64,000 bases of DNA from Lentzea terrae. Its GTDB lineage: Bacteria; Actinomycetota; Actinomycetes; Mycobacteriales; Pseudonocardiaceae. The position numbers and the translations under genes were made by a program. The stretch's first letter is position 1. Each line of letters opens with the position of its first letter. The DNA is taken from NCBI RefSeq assembly GCF_003265345.1, contig NZ_QFWW01000010.1, forward strand, positions 916 through 64,915, read 5' to 3'. The notes under the pieces were generated by a model. That model was not told where the DNA came from and ran no database searches. It worked only from the letters and a program-made list of their open reading frames with translations. Positions 45,199-54,373 of this stretch are shown here, in pieces.

Positions 45199-46513
45199 AA
45201 GCGTGATCGCGATGATCGCCGCCGGCGCCGTGGTGGCCCTCGCCGCCGCCGGCATCGCGCTCGGCGGCACGATCCCCGACGGCCACGCCGGCACGACCGC
45301 GGCGACCGCGGGATGCGGCAAGCCACCCGCCCTGAACAGCGGCCAGCACACCATCAACAGCGGCGGCCAGAACCGCTCTTACATCCTGCGGCTGCCACCC
45401 AGCTATGACAACAACCGCCAGTATCGGGTGTTCATCGGCCTACACTGGCGCGGCGGCACCATGAACGACGTCGACTCCGGCGGGTCCGACGGCTACAACT
45501 GGTCGTACTACGGGCTGCGGCGCCTGTCCGACGCCGCGAACAACGGCACGATCTTCGTCGCGCCACAGGGCAACGGCAACGGCTGGGCCAACCCCGGCGG
45601 CCAGGACCTCACCTTCATCGACGACCTGGTCCGGCTGCTCGACAACAGCCTGTGCATCGACACGACCCAGCGCTTCGCCGGCGGCTTCAGCTATGGCGGC
45701 GGCATGTCCTACGCGATCGCGTGTGCACGCGCCAACGTGTTCCGCGCGGTCGTCGTCTACTCCGGCGCCGAACTCAGCGGCTGCAACGGCGGCAACCAGC
45801 CCATCGCCTACATGGGCATCCACGGCATCAGCGACAACGTGCTCGGCATCGGCCTGGGCCGCGGGCTGCGCGACCGGTTCGTGCGCAACAACGGCTGCAC
45901 AGCGCAGAACCCGCGCGAACCGGGTTCAGGCAGCAGGACCCACATCGTCACCGCCTACAGCGGCTGCCGGGCCGGCTATCCCGTGGTCTGGGCGGCGTTC
46001 GACGGCGGCCACACTCCGGGCCCGATCGACGGCGGCGGCGACGGCTGGCGAACTTGGACCTCCGGCGAGGCGTGGAAGTTCATCTCCCAGTTCACGGGCG
46101 ACCCCGGCCCGACCAGCACCACCACGACACCTCCCGACCCGACCGCGTTCCGGCTGCGCGGCGAGGCCTCCGGGCGTTGCCTGGACGTCGTCGGCGCGGG
46201 CACGGCCAACGGCACGCAGCTGATCACGTGGGACTGCCACACCAACGCCAACCAGCGGTTCACCCAGAACGGCCAGACCCTGAGGGTGTCGGGCAAGTGC
46301 CTGGACGAGCCCACCAACGCGCCTTCCGGTGCCAGAGTCCAGATCTGGGACTGCCACGGCGGCGCCAACCAGAACTGGAACATCACTGCCAACGGCACGA
46401 TCACCAGCGTCCAAACAGGACTGTGCCTCAACTCGACCGGCACCGGCAACAACGCCGCGGTGACGGTGGCAACCTGCTCGGGCGGCACCAACCAGCGCTG
46501 GGCCAAGGCCTAG
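45185..46513 (+). CDS. secreted CE1-like esterase with CBM13 (tandem esterase 3)
   Basis: The 442-residue protein has a catalytic domain almost identical to tandem esterase 1 (SYILRLPPSYDNNRQYRVFIGLHW, GGFSYGGGMSYAIACARANVFRAVVVYSGAEL). It ends in a ricin-type domain very close to that of tandem esterase 2 (NGTQLITWDCHTNANQRF). This mix indicates domain exchange between neighbours. ATG 45185 matches the start of esterase 1; AAGGGG precedes it. The role is again release of acyl or feruloyl groups from xylan. Confidence 0.87.
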   Translation: MIRPRSVIAMIAAGAVVALAAAGIALGGTIPDGHAGTTAATAGCGKPPALNSGQHTINSGGQNRSYILRLPPSYDNNRQYRVFIGLHWRGGTMNDVDSGGSDGYNWSYYGLRRLSDAANNGTIFVAPQGNGNGWANPGGQDLTFIDDLVRLLDNSLCIDTTQRFAGGFSYGGGMSYAIACARANVFRAVVVYSGAELSGCNGGNQPIAYMGIHGISDNVLGIGLGRGLRDRFVRNNGCTAQNPREPGSGSRTHIVTAYSGCRAGYPVVWAAFDGGHTPGPIDGGGDGWRTWTSGEAWKFISQFTGDPGPTSTTTTPPDPTAFRLRGEASGRCLDVVGAGTANGTQLITWDCHTNANQRFTQNGQTLRVSGKCLDEPTNAPSGARVQIWDCHGGANQNWNITANGTITSVQTGLCLNSTGTGNNAAVTVATCSGGTNQRWAKA

Positions 46514-46520
46514 CCGAGCG

Positions 46521-46556
46521 AAGAGCGGGCGGCGCTCCCCCGCGCCGCCCGCTTTC
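46521..46556. terminator. bidirectional terminator between esterase 3 and GH127 genes
   Basis: A 10-bp perfect GC stem (GCGGGCGGCG / CGCCGCCCGC) with an 8-base loop, flanked by AAGA and TTTC, lies in the 68-bp gap between convergent genes. It can serve transcripts from both sides. Confidence 0.75.
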
Positions 46557-46581
46557 GCCGTGCCGTCAGCCGGGTGGTGGG

Positions 46582-47859
46582 CTACGGCAGGCTCAGGTCG
46601 ACGACGTCTCCGCTCACCCAGTGGCGGTCGACGCGTGCGTAGGTCCCAGCGGTGACGGGCTGCTCCGCCACGCCGTTCACCCGCAGCACCGCACCCTGTG
46701 CCCAGGACGGAACGCGCACCCGCAGGTCGATCCAGCCGGAACCGGTGATCGTCAGCCTGGTGGCCGGGTCCTGGCGCACCAGCACACCGCGGCCGGCCCA
46801 GCTGAGCACGGACGGGACGAACAGGTTGACGTACAGCACGTTCCCGGCGTGGAAGTAGATGCTGTCGCGGTGCTCGGTCGCCATGCCGGTGCCGTAGCAG
46901 CACGAGAAGTCGTCGCGGGTGTCCGGCTCCCGGTCGTTCAGCGACTGCTCGTAGTAGTCGAAGTACCGGATCTGGCCGGGATCACCGCGGAACAGCTGGT
47001 GGGTCAGCTTCCGCAGGTCGTGGGTGCTGCACCGGCACTCGTCGGCCGCGTTCTCCCAGCAGTGCACGGCGATGTCGCGGTACCGGGTCTCGCCGGTGGC
47101 GTGGTACAGGCGGATGGCACCGAGTGCCGCAGGGAGCCTCGCGTAGGCGTGGTCGAAGTACCGCGCGGTCGTCAGGTGCGCGGGGTCGCCGGTGGCCTGG
47201 TAGAGGTTCGCGAGCACCTCGTTCATCCCGCCGAACTCGGTGGCCAGCACGGTGTGCCGATGGGCCTGCGACAACCTGCCGATCCGCCAGCCCACCCAGG
47301 CCGCCATCCGCGTGAGCACGGTCAACGCGCGCGTGCCGCCCACGAGCAGGTGCACGTCCAGGAGGCCCGCCATGATCTTGTGCAACGTGCCGTAGGGCGC
47401 CTGGACCGGTTCTCCGGCCTCGAGCCTGCCGATGAAGCCTTCCGGGAAGGCCGACAGGTAGCCCGTGCTGAACCCGGCGAACCTGGCCCGGTCCTGGCAC
47501 AGCGCCAGTTGGTCGACGAGGTAGTGCGCCCGCACCGAGAACGCCCGGTCGCCGGTGGTGGCGAACGCCTGCGCCAGCGCGGTCAGCACGTGCCCGGTGG
47601 TGTGGCCGCGCTGTTCCGCGGCCGGTGACTCCCACCCGGTGCAGGGAACCATCTCGGAGGGCAGGCCGGCGTTGCGGCGGAAGGTGTGCAGCAGCCGGTC
47701 GGGGTCGAGGGACTTCAGCTTGGCGTGCGTGCGGGACATGTGGTCGTGCAACGGTCCGGGCAACAGCGTCACCGCGCTGAGCGGGAACGGGTCCGCAGAC
47801 ACGCCGAGGTCGCGCCGGGCGACGCCGTTGGGCTCGTGGAGGACCGTTGCTTCGGACAT
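46582..47859 (-). CDS. GH127-like beta-L-arabinofuranosidase, shortened
   Basis: The protein (425 residues from ATG 47859) has no signal peptide and clearly belongs to the GH127 (alpha/alpha)6 group: GHVLTALAQAF, FGGMNEVLANLYQATGDP, SCCYGTG and DSIYFHAGNVLYVNLFVPS. Typical members exceed 600 residues. Here the usual VTGG...E segment before the first Cys motif is missing. That motif reads ECRC rather than ETCC, the stretch before SCCYGTG is short, and the protein stops at VDLSLP, where relatives continue for about 100 residues. It may be a degenerate or minimal enzyme. Hairpins at 47898-47967 separate it from the GH6 operon. Confidence 0.75.
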   Translation of the reverse strand: MSEATVLHEPNGVARRDLGVSADPFPLSAVTLLPGPLHDHMSRTHAKLKSLDPDRLLHTFRRNAGLPSEMVPCTGWESPAAEQRGHTTGHVLTALAQAFATTGDRAFSVRAHYLVDQLALCQDRARFAGFSTGYLSAFPEGFIGRLEAGEPVQAPYGTLHKIMAGLLDVHLLVGGTRALTVLTRMAAWVGWRIGRLSQAHRHTVLATEFGGMNEVLANLYQATGDPAHLTTARYFDHAYARLPAALGAIRLYHATGETRYRDIAVHCWENAADECRCSTHDLRKLTHQLFRGDPGQIRYFDYYEQSLNDREPDTRDDFSCCYGTGMATEHRDSIYFHAGNVLYVNLFVPSVLSWAGRGVLVRQDPATRLTITGSGWIDLRVRVPSWAQGAVLRVNGVAEQPVTAGTYARVDRHWVSGDVVDLSLP

Positions 47860-47897
47860 GGCACTTGGCCTTTCGCGGAGAGATTTGCATGCCGAGC

Positions 47898-47967
47898 GCC
47901 GCCGTCGCGGGTGCGGCCGCGACGGCGGCGGGCGGTTCCCGCACGAGCGGAAGTCGCGCGGGAACCG
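47898..47967 (-). terminator. double hairpin after the GH48-AA10-GH6 operon
   Basis: A perfect 13-bp stem (GCCGCCGTCGCGG and complement, 47898-47929) and a 10-bp stem (CGGTTCCCGC / GCGGGAACCG, 47933-47967) lie in the 141-bp gap after the GH6 stop. They mark the end of the operon. Confidence 0.75.
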
Positions 47968-48000
47968 GTTCACAGCAGTCCTGTGCTCACAGCTCGGTTG

Positions 48001-49719
48001 TCACAGCGCCGGGTAGGCGTTGCGCATGAGCTCCTGGAACTGCGCGGAGAACCACTTGCCGGACAACGGAGCGTCCGCCAGGGCACCCGACATGTTGTTG
48101 CCGTTGCGGATGTTTCCGGTGTAGGCCGGGTCGCACATCTTGTCCGCGCCCTTGCCCTCGTTGTTCGGGATCTCCTTGCTGGCACCGTCGGACTCGCCCG
48201 GCGGCTTCATCCACACGTAGGCGTCGACACCCGTCTCCGGTGCGGCCTTCGGGCGCTCGCCGAGGCCGGCACCCGACTGGTTGCACCAGTTGCCGAGGTG
48301 GATGCGCCGGTCGAGCCTGCCGCCGTTGACGTAGGCGTCCACGGTCGTGCGCGGGCCAGGACCGGTGGGACGGGCCGCGCCGCCCCAGCCGTTGCGGCTG
48401 GTGTCGATCAGCATGCCGACGCCGGAGTCGAAGCCGGCCTGCACAGCCCGCTGCCGGAACGCCTGCGCGTAGGACAGCTCGTCGATGTAGCGGTTCCAGT
48501 CCACCCACTTCGACTCGCGCACGGACTTGTCGATCGTGTCGTTGATCGAGAAGTACGGCTCCTTCAGCGCGCCGTAGTTCGCGGTGTTGGCGATGAACCC
48601 GTGCACGTTCGCCTTCGTGCTACCGGACGCGTTGGCCGCGGTGTACAGCAGCTCGGCGGTCGGGCCGAAGTTGTCGTCCCAGCCGATCCAGCCGTGGTGG
48701 CCGATGTCGAGGTAGTTGTAGACGTTCGGCACCGCGCCGAGCTTCGCGAGCGCGTAACCGACACCCGTGACGTAGTTGCCGTTGTTCTTCATGACGTCGC
48801 ACGCGTCCACCTTGGTCGGGCGCGGCGTCACGTTGGTGATCAGGTTCGGCAGCGAGTCGATCTCGACCGTGGTGACGATCCGCAGGTCCTTGTAGGCGGG
48901 CTTGGCGAAGATCGCCGCGATCGGGTCGATGTACTCGGTCTTGTACCGGTCGATCTCGGTGGGCTTGAGCTCACCGTTGGACGCCAGTGCCGAGCAGTCC
49001 CGGCCGGGCAGGTTGTAGATGACGAACTGGATCACCAGCGGCGCACCCGCCGCCTGGCGCACCGCCTCGTCCAGATGCGCTGCCACGCCACGGGAGTCGA
49101 CCGTCCCGTTGATCGCCGCGATGCGGTCGATCCACACACCGGTCGGCTGGTTCGCGACCCTGCTGCCGCCCGGCTCGGCGCTGGCCTTCGCCGCCCAGTC
49201 CGGGTTGATGTACTGCTTCGCGCCGACGTACGGGTTGTCGACGCGGTTACCTGGGTTCGGGTTGGTGTCACTGGTCGTCGTGGTGGTGGTCGTCGGCGAC
49301 ACGCCCGTGCAGACCGTGCCGTTCAAGGAGAACGACGACGGATCCACGTTGCTGGCACCGGTGTAGCTGCCGTTGAACCCGATCTCGGTTGACCCGCCGG
49401 TGCCCAGGCTGCCGTTCCACGACATGCTCGTCGCCGTCACGTCCGCGCCCGACTGCGACCAGTTGGCGCTCCAGCCTTGAGTCACCTTCTGCGAGCCCGG
49501 GAACGTGAACTTCAGTGTCCACGAAGACAGGGCGTCACCCAGGTTGGTGATCTTCACCTTGCCACCGAACCCGCCGCCGCCCCAGTTGTTCGCCGTGTAG
49601 TCCACCCGGCAACCGGGTGCGGCGCCCGCGGGTGCGCTGAGCGCCACCCCGAACGTCGCGACGGCGGTGGCGACCACGACTCCTGCCGCGGCCAACCGCC
49701 TTCGTCCGTTGAGCCTCAT
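48001..49719 (-). CDS. secreted GH6 exocellulase (non-reducing-end cellobiohydrolase) with N-terminal CBM2
   Basis: The 572-residue protein has a signal peptide (to about 33), a CBM2 (about 34-137), a short Thr linker and a long GH6 domain. VEIDSLPNLITN holds the proton donor Asp, and DTSRNGWGG and MKPPGESDG are family signatures. The extra loops and size match Thermobifida Cel6B-type cellobiohydrolases. ATG 49719 has AGGAG ten bases upstream, and the gap to the preceding small gene is 20 bp. With GH48 and AA10 in the same operon it gives attack from both chain ends plus oxidative cuts. Confidence 0.93.
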   Translation of the reverse strand: MRLNGRRRLAAAGVVVATAVATFGVALSAPAGAAPGCRVDYTANNWGGGGFGGKVKITNLGDALSSWTLKFTFPGSQKVTQGWSANWSQSGADVTATSMSWNGSLGTGGSTEIGFNGSYTGASNVDPSSFSLNGTVCTGVSPTTTTTTTSDTNPNPGNRVDNPYVGAKQYINPDWAAKASAEPGGSRVANQPTGVWIDRIAAINGTVDSRGVAAHLDEAVRQAAGAPLVIQFVIYNLPGRDCSALASNGELKPTEIDRYKTEYIDPIAAIFAKPAYKDLRIVTTVEIDSLPNLITNVTPRPTKVDACDVMKNNGNYVTGVGYALAKLGAVPNVYNYLDIGHHGWIGWDDNFGPTAELLYTAANASGSTKANVHGFIANTANYGALKEPYFSINDTIDKSVRESKWVDWNRYIDELSYAQAFRQRAVQAGFDSGVGMLIDTSRNGWGGAARPTGPGPRTTVDAYVNGGRLDRRIHLGNWCNQSGAGLGERPKAAPETGVDAYVWMKPPGESDGASKEIPNNEGKGADKMCDPAYTGNIRNGNNMSGALADAPLSGKWFSAQFQELMRNAYPAL

Positions 49720-49739
49720 TGCCACGGATCTCCTGTCTG

Positions 49740-50192
49740 TCAATGGTGTTTGATCGGGATGAGCGCGCACGCGGTGAGCGTGCACTCGAGTCGTTTCAGG
49801 CCGAGGTGCTCCATACCGGTCGAGCCGGTGATCGCGAAGCCGTCCCCGAACACGAGGTCCGGGTCGCCCTTGACCTCGCCGCGAGCGAGCGCGGCGCGCC
49901 AGCCCTCCTCCAGTCCCGGCCGGAGCACCAGCAGGCCCAGCTGTTCGTAGGGCGGCTTCGAACACGTGCCCCACTCCGCGATGTACGGCCCGTAGACCTT
50001 CGCCCGCACCGGGCCGACGAACGCGGCGAAGTCCTCGCCTTTGCGCACGCCGGTGCATTCCCCGGTGACCTGCTGCAGCCAGGCGGCGATCCCGTCGACG
50101 CCGCCCGCGGGGTCCGGGGCCGGTTCGGCGCGTGCGACCAAGATGGCGCACACGACCGAACCGGCCACGAAGAGGGCGAGGAGGACCCTCAT
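49740..50192 (-). CDS. exported 150-residue protein of unknown function between LPMO and GH6 genes
   Basis: The protein has a hydrophobic N-terminus (about 2-20) with a possible signal-peptidase site at ARA-EP, so it is exported or membrane-anchored. The outer part has four Cys (46, 77, 137, 142), enough for two disulfides, and ends in KHH. Recognisable stretches such as AWLQQVTGEC, YGPYIAEWGTC and DLVFGDGFAITG did not match any family I know. Its ATG shares one base with the LPMO stop (TGATG), so it is made with the LPMO. A role in LPMO maturation, copper or electron supply, or substrate contact is speculation. Confidence 0.75.
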   Translation of the reverse strand: MRVLLALFVAGSVVCAILVARAEPAPDPAGGVDGIAAWLQQVTGECTGVRKGEDFAAFVGPVRAKVYGPYIAEWGTCSKPPYEQLGLLVLRPGLEEGWRAALARGEVKGDPDLVFGDGFAITGSTGMEHLGLKRLECTLTACALIPIKHH

Positions 50193-51451
50193 CACGGGAT
50201 GGCGCAGGAGACTCCGTTGAGCGTGAAGCTCACCGGGTCCGTCACCGCCCCTGTCGTCGCCGCGTTGAACCCGAACTCCGCCGTGCCGCCGGCGGCGATG
50301 TCCGCGTTGTACGAGGCGCCCTTCGCCGTGGCCTTGCCGTCCGCGACGGTGATCGAGGACGACCAGTACGACGAAACCCGCTGCCCGGCCGGGAAGTCCC
50401 AGACGAGCTCCCATGCGCGCACGGCTTCCGAGCTGCCGTTGGCGATCTTCACGTTGGCCGTGTAGCCGCCGTTCCAGGTGCTCGGCTTGGTGTAGGTCAC
50501 CGTGCAGGCGCCGGTGCCGGTGCCGCTGCCGGTGCGCACCGTGACGCCCGGTGACGACGGCGAGGCGTTGCCCGCCGAGTCGGCCGCGACCACGCGGAAG
50601 GTGTAGTCGGTGTTGGACGACAATCCCCTGACCGTGACCGAGTTCGTGGTCGTGGTGGCGACCACCTGGTCACCGCGGTAGACGCGGTACTCCGTCACCC
50701 CGAAGTTGTCCGACGACGCCGGCCAGTCCAGCCGCACGGAGCTGCCGGTGACCGAGGACGCGACCGGCGCACCCGGCGCGGTGGGCGGCTGGGTGTCCGG
50801 CACGCCACCGCCGAACACCACGTCCGAGCAGCTGTAGAACGCCTCGGGGCTGTCCGAGCGCTGCCAGAGCGAGTAGATGATGTGCCGGCCCGACTTGTTG
50901 GGCAGCCTGGCCTGCCAGCTGTACTCGCCGTTGCCCAGCGGCGGGTTGGTGATCTTGTCGAACGGTGCCGGTTCCAGGTCCGACCACTTGAGCGGCTTCG
51001 TGACGTCGAAGCCGTCCTTGGTCACGTACTGCTCCCACGTACCGGGGTGCGGTGCCCAGGCGTTGTACTTCAACGTGACCGTGGCGTTCGCGGTCACCTG
51101 GGTCGTCGGCCAGTCGGCCCGCGGCTGGTTGTAGGCGTCGTACTTCGTGGTCGGGCCGCACAGGTCGCCGTCAGGGACGATCTCCCGGTGCCGGCCGGCG
51201 GCGTTGCTGATCAGGTTGCCGTACCAGTCCCACAGCGGTTGCTTGCCGCCCTGCGCCACCGCGGCGACGCACGCGGGGTTGGTCGGCTGCAGGTCGCCAC
51301 CGCCGCTGCCCGCTCGGCCGTCCTGGTAGCAGAGGTACGTGCGGCTGCCGGGCCAGACCATCGAACCGTGCGCGAGCGCGGGTGCGCTGGTCTGCACCAG
51401 AAGCGCGCCGACCGCCGCGCCGATCGCCAGGAGTGCGATTGGTTTTCTCAT
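50192..51451 (-). CDS. AA10 lytic polysaccharide monooxygenase with FN3 and CBM2
   Basis: The 419-residue protein has a signal peptide ending ALA before H28 (HGSMVWPGSRTYLCYQDG), the N-terminal His of the copper brace. The second brace His is in PHPGTWEQY. An FN3 domain (about 225-310) and CBM2 follow. The YLCYQDG form is that of cellulose-active AA10 enzymes. ATG 51451 has GAGGAG upstream, 11 bp after the GH48 stop. It cleaves crystalline cellulose oxidatively and should boost the GH48 and GH6 enzymes of the same operon. Confidence 0.94.
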   Translation of the reverse strand: MRKPIALLAIGAAVGALLVQTSAPALAHGSMVWPGSRTYLCYQDGRAGSGGGDLQPTNPACVAAVAQGGKQPLWDWYGNLISNAAGRHREIVPDGDLCGPTTKYDAYNQPRADWPTTQVTANATVTLKYNAWAPHPGTWEQYVTKDGFDVTKPLKWSDLEPAPFDKITNPPLGNGEYSWQARLPNKSGRHIIYSLWQRSDSPEAFYSCSDVVFGGGVPDTQPPTAPGAPVASSVTGSSVRLDWPASSDNFGVTEYRVYRGDQVVATTTTNSVTVRGLSSNTDYTFRVVAADSAGNASPSSPGVTVRTGSGTGTGACTVTYTKPSTWNGGYTANVKIANGSSEAVRAWELVWDFPAGQRVSSYWSSSITVADGKATAKGASYNADIAAGGTAEFGFNAATTGAVTDPVSFTLNGVSCAIP

Positions 51452-51462
51452 CTCGATGCTCC

Positions 51463-54339
51463 TCACCCGAAGATCTCGGCGTGCAGGGAGAAGGCGGTGG
51501 CGATCTCCGCCTGCGCCCAGAACCGGTGGTACGTGAACGTCGGCACCGGACCACCGTCCAGATAGGACTGGACCTTGGGCCACTGCGGGTCGTTGCGGAA
51601 CATCGACCGCATGGACAGGAACGACGAACCCTGACCGATCTGGTCACCGTTCGGCATCCGGCCGGTCCAGCCCGGTGGCACGTACGGGCCTTCACCGTTC
51701 GACGCGTTGTAGACGTCGTCGAAGCGGTTGTAGTCCGCACGAGTCTCCGGCGTGGCGATGCCGAGGCTGTCCTGGTGCGCCAGCAAGGAGGTCAGCAGTC
51801 CCTCGCCGGTGGTCTTCGCCGCCGCGTTGCCCGACCTCGCCGCGTAGTTCAGCAGCACCTTGGCCAGTGAGGCCGCGGTACCGACGTCCTGGTTGCGGTT
51901 CAACACGCGGACCTTCAGGTTCGCGTTCGCGCCGGGGTTGGTGGCGTTCCACGTGTCGGGTGCGCCGGTCCACTCCAGATCAGCGGGGATCTGGAAGTTG
52001 GTGCCCGTGGTGGTGTTCGCGATCGCCCACGGCACCCACTTGTCGAGGATCTTCTTCGCCCGAGCGTCGCCGGTCAGCCGGTACAGCGCCGCCGTGCGCT
52101 CGATGCCCCACACCTGGAAGCCGAACCAGCGGTTCGACGGCGGGTCACGCCACACCGGGTGGGCGTCGTAGTACATGCCGTAGAACGTCGGCGTGCCGGC
52201 GGGAGGCGCGGCGTACTGGCCCTCCCAGCTGTTCGTGACGCCACCGGCGATGCCGCCGTCGGCCGACTGCAGCCACTGCAGCATCTCGAGCTGCCGGCTC
52301 AGGCTCGTCGCCCAGTCCTGCTGTCCGGTGGCGGACAACGGCTTGAGCGCGGGCACGTTGGCGAGAGCGTGTGCTGCCAACGGGTTCTGGTAGCCCTGGT
52401 GTGAGGCTCCGTCACCGATGCGCCACGCCCAGCCGGCGCTCGTGTCGTACGCGCCACCCCAGGCGTAGTACCAGGACATCAGGTAGTGCGCGCTGCTCTT
52501 GCCCGTGCCGCCGGGGCAGGAGCTGGGGCTGGAGCAGTTGCCGATGCGCTTGAAGTACTTGTCGAACATGGCGTACCGCAGGTAGTCGCCCATCTTCGCG
52601 GCCTTGCCGATCTCGGGCGCGATCTGGGCTCCCTTGCCCTGCGCGTTCGCCCACTCCTGCGCGAGCAGTGCCACCTGCACCGCGCGGGCGTCCGCGTCCG
52701 GCGCGTTGGTGTACTTCCACTGCTTGGCGTAGGAGGCGTCCTTGGTGAACAGGTCCAGGAACCCGTTGGGGCCACCGTGCTTGAACGTGTCGCACGACGG
52801 CTGCGGGATCGTCTCCCACACCGACTCCGACGAACCGCGCTGGTAGGTGTTGATGTACGACGGCGCCGTCGTGCCGTCACCGCACCGGCCGAAGCCGTAG
52901 GTGTTGTCGACGTCGATCAACCAGTGCATGCCGTAGATGTCCGAGTTGCCGTACGCGGACTTCAGCTCGGCCGCGATCGGGTCGGAACCGACCGGGATGT
53001 TGCTGTCCAACACGGCCGGGTACCGGTCCATCCGCGGGTGCTCGGGTGCGTAGGTCGCCGGCTTCGACGCGTTGTACGAGTCGTTGGTCGGCTGGTCCGC
53101 CTTGGCCGGGATGATGAACTTCTCCATCGAGGCCCACGCGGACTTGAACGGCGCCCAGTCACCGGACACGCGGCCGTAGCTCGCTTCCAGCCACAGGTAG
53201 TAGCTGAACGCCTCCGACGTCGTCTGGTGACCGTGGTCGGGTGCTTCCACCATCAGCGTCTCGACCGAGTGGTACGGCACGAGCAGGTCGCCGAACTTGC
53301 GGAAGTAGCCGCTCGCCGGATCCTTGATCTTGTTGTACTGGTCCAGGAACGCCTTGTTGAAGTCCGAAGTGGACGGGTCGATCTCCTTGACCGTGACGGT
53401 CGCCGGGCTGTGGCCGGGCGCCGACGCGGTGAAGGTCGCGGTCGCGAGCTCACCGCCGTTGTTCGCCGACCGCACCGTCACCGTCTGCTTCGCCGTGCCG
53501 GAGAACGTGAGCGTCTCCGGCGTCACCGTGAGGTCCGCGCTGCCACTGCGGGCGAGCGTGACGGTGACCGGCTGGCTCGGCGCCGTGGCCAGGGAGACGT
53601 CGAACGTCGCCGTCTGCCCCTGCTTCACCGAGACCGTGCTCGGCGAGGCCAGCACCGCGGGTCCCGCCAACACCTTCACCATCGCCGGCGCGGAGCTGCT
53701 CACCAGCCCGCGGTCGTCGGTCGCCCGTGCGGTGATCGGGTGATCGCCCGCCGTCGGCGACGTCCACGTGCCGGTGTACGGCGAACTGGTGTCGGACGCG
53801 ATCAGCGTGTCACCGGCGTAGAAGTCGACCTTCGCCACCGTGCCGTCGCTGTCCGACGCGGTCGCCGCCAGCGGGATCTGCGCGGGCAGGGTGTAGGTGC
53901 TGCCCGCAGTGGGCGCGGTGAGCGCGACCGTCGGCGCCTTGTTGGGGCCGGTGCAGGCGACCCCGTTCACCGCGAAGTCCGTGGGTGGCCGGTTGGTCGC
54001 ACCCTTGCTGCCGTTGAAACCGACCTGCGCCGTACCGCCGGTCGGAATCGTGCGGGCCCAGTCGGGGTTGGTCACGGTGACCACGGCCCCGGTCTGGCTG
54101 AAGTTGCCGCTCCAGCCCTGCGTGACGCGTTGCCCGTCGGGGAACGTCCAGGTGAGGTTCCAGCCGTTCAACGCGTCGCCGTCGTTGCGGATCGACACGC
54201 TGGCGCCGAATCCGTTGTTCCACTCGTTGGTGACCTGATAGGTGACTGTGCAGGCAACCGCGAGCGGTGCCGCCATCGCGGGTACCCCGCCGGCCACCAT
54301 CACCGCCGCAACCGCCAGTGCCGTTGTTCGCCGAGTCAT
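51463..54339 (-). CDS. secreted GH48 reducing-end cellobiohydrolase with CBM2 and Ig-like domains
   Basis: The 958-residue protein has a signal peptide (to about 29), a CBM2 (about 30-130), an Ig-like domain (about 133-225, PTVALTAPTAGSTYTLP), a second beta-sandwich (about 228-315) and the GH48 (alpha/alpha)6 domain. VEAPDHGHQTTSEAFSYYLWLEA contains the acid Glu. GH48 enzymes are the main processive cellulases of bacterial systems, usually one per genome. ATG 54339 (with GAGAGGG upstream) was chosen because a longer frame, to 54381, runs through the CebR box. It is the first gene of the GH48-AA10-unknown-GH6 operon. Confidence 0.95.
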   Translation of the reverse strand: MTRRTTALAVAAVMVAGGVPAMAAPLAVACTVTYQVTNEWNNGFGASVSIRNDGDALNGWNLTWTFPDGQRVTQGWSGNFSQTGAVVTVTNPDWARTIPTGGTAQVGFNGSKGATNRPPTDFAVNGVACTGPNKAPTVALTAPTAGSTYTLPAQIPLAATASDSDGTVAKVDFYAGDTLIASDTSSPYTGTWTSPTAGDHPITARATDDRGLVSSSAPAMVKVLAGPAVLASPSTVSVKQGQTATFDVSLATAPSQPVTVTLARSGSADLTVTPETLTFSGTAKQTVTVRSANNGGELATATFTASAPGHSPATVTVKEIDPSTSDFNKAFLDQYNKIKDPASGYFRKFGDLLVPYHSVETLMVEAPDHGHQTTSEAFSYYLWLEASYGRVSGDWAPFKSAWASMEKFIIPAKADQPTNDSYNASKPATYAPEHPRMDRYPAVLDSNIPVGSDPIAAELKSAYGNSDIYGMHWLIDVDNTYGFGRCGDGTTAPSYINTYQRGSSESVWETIPQPSCDTFKHGGPNGFLDLFTKDASYAKQWKYTNAPDADARAVQVALLAQEWANAQGKGAQIAPEIGKAAKMGDYLRYAMFDKYFKRIGNCSSPSSCPGGTGKSSAHYLMSWYYAWGGAYDTSAGWAWRIGDGASHQGYQNPLAAHALANVPALKPLSATGQQDWATSLSRQLEMLQWLQSADGGIAGGVTNSWEGQYAAPPAGTPTFYGMYYDAHPVWRDPPSNRWFGFQVWGIERTAALYRLTGDARAKKILDKWVPWAIANTTTGTNFQIPADLEWTGAPDTWNATNPGANANLKVRVLNRNQDVGTAASLAKVLLNYAARSGNAAAKTTGEGLLTSLLAHQDSLGIATPETRADYNRFDDVYNASNGEGPYVPPGWTGRMPNGDQIGQGSSFLSMRSMFRNDPQWPKVQSYLDGGPVPTFTYHRFWAQAEIATAFSLHAEIFG

Positions 54340-54359
54340 GCCGCCGCCCTCTCGACAAA

Positions 54360-54373
54360 TGGGAGCGCTCCCA
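54360..54373. promoter_or_regulatory. CebR/CelR-type operator, exact TGGGAGCGCTCCCA
   Basis: An exact 14-bp box 20 bp upstream of the GH48 start. With a second near-exact box 148 bp further upstream it should give tight control of the main cellulase operon. Confidence 0.85.
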
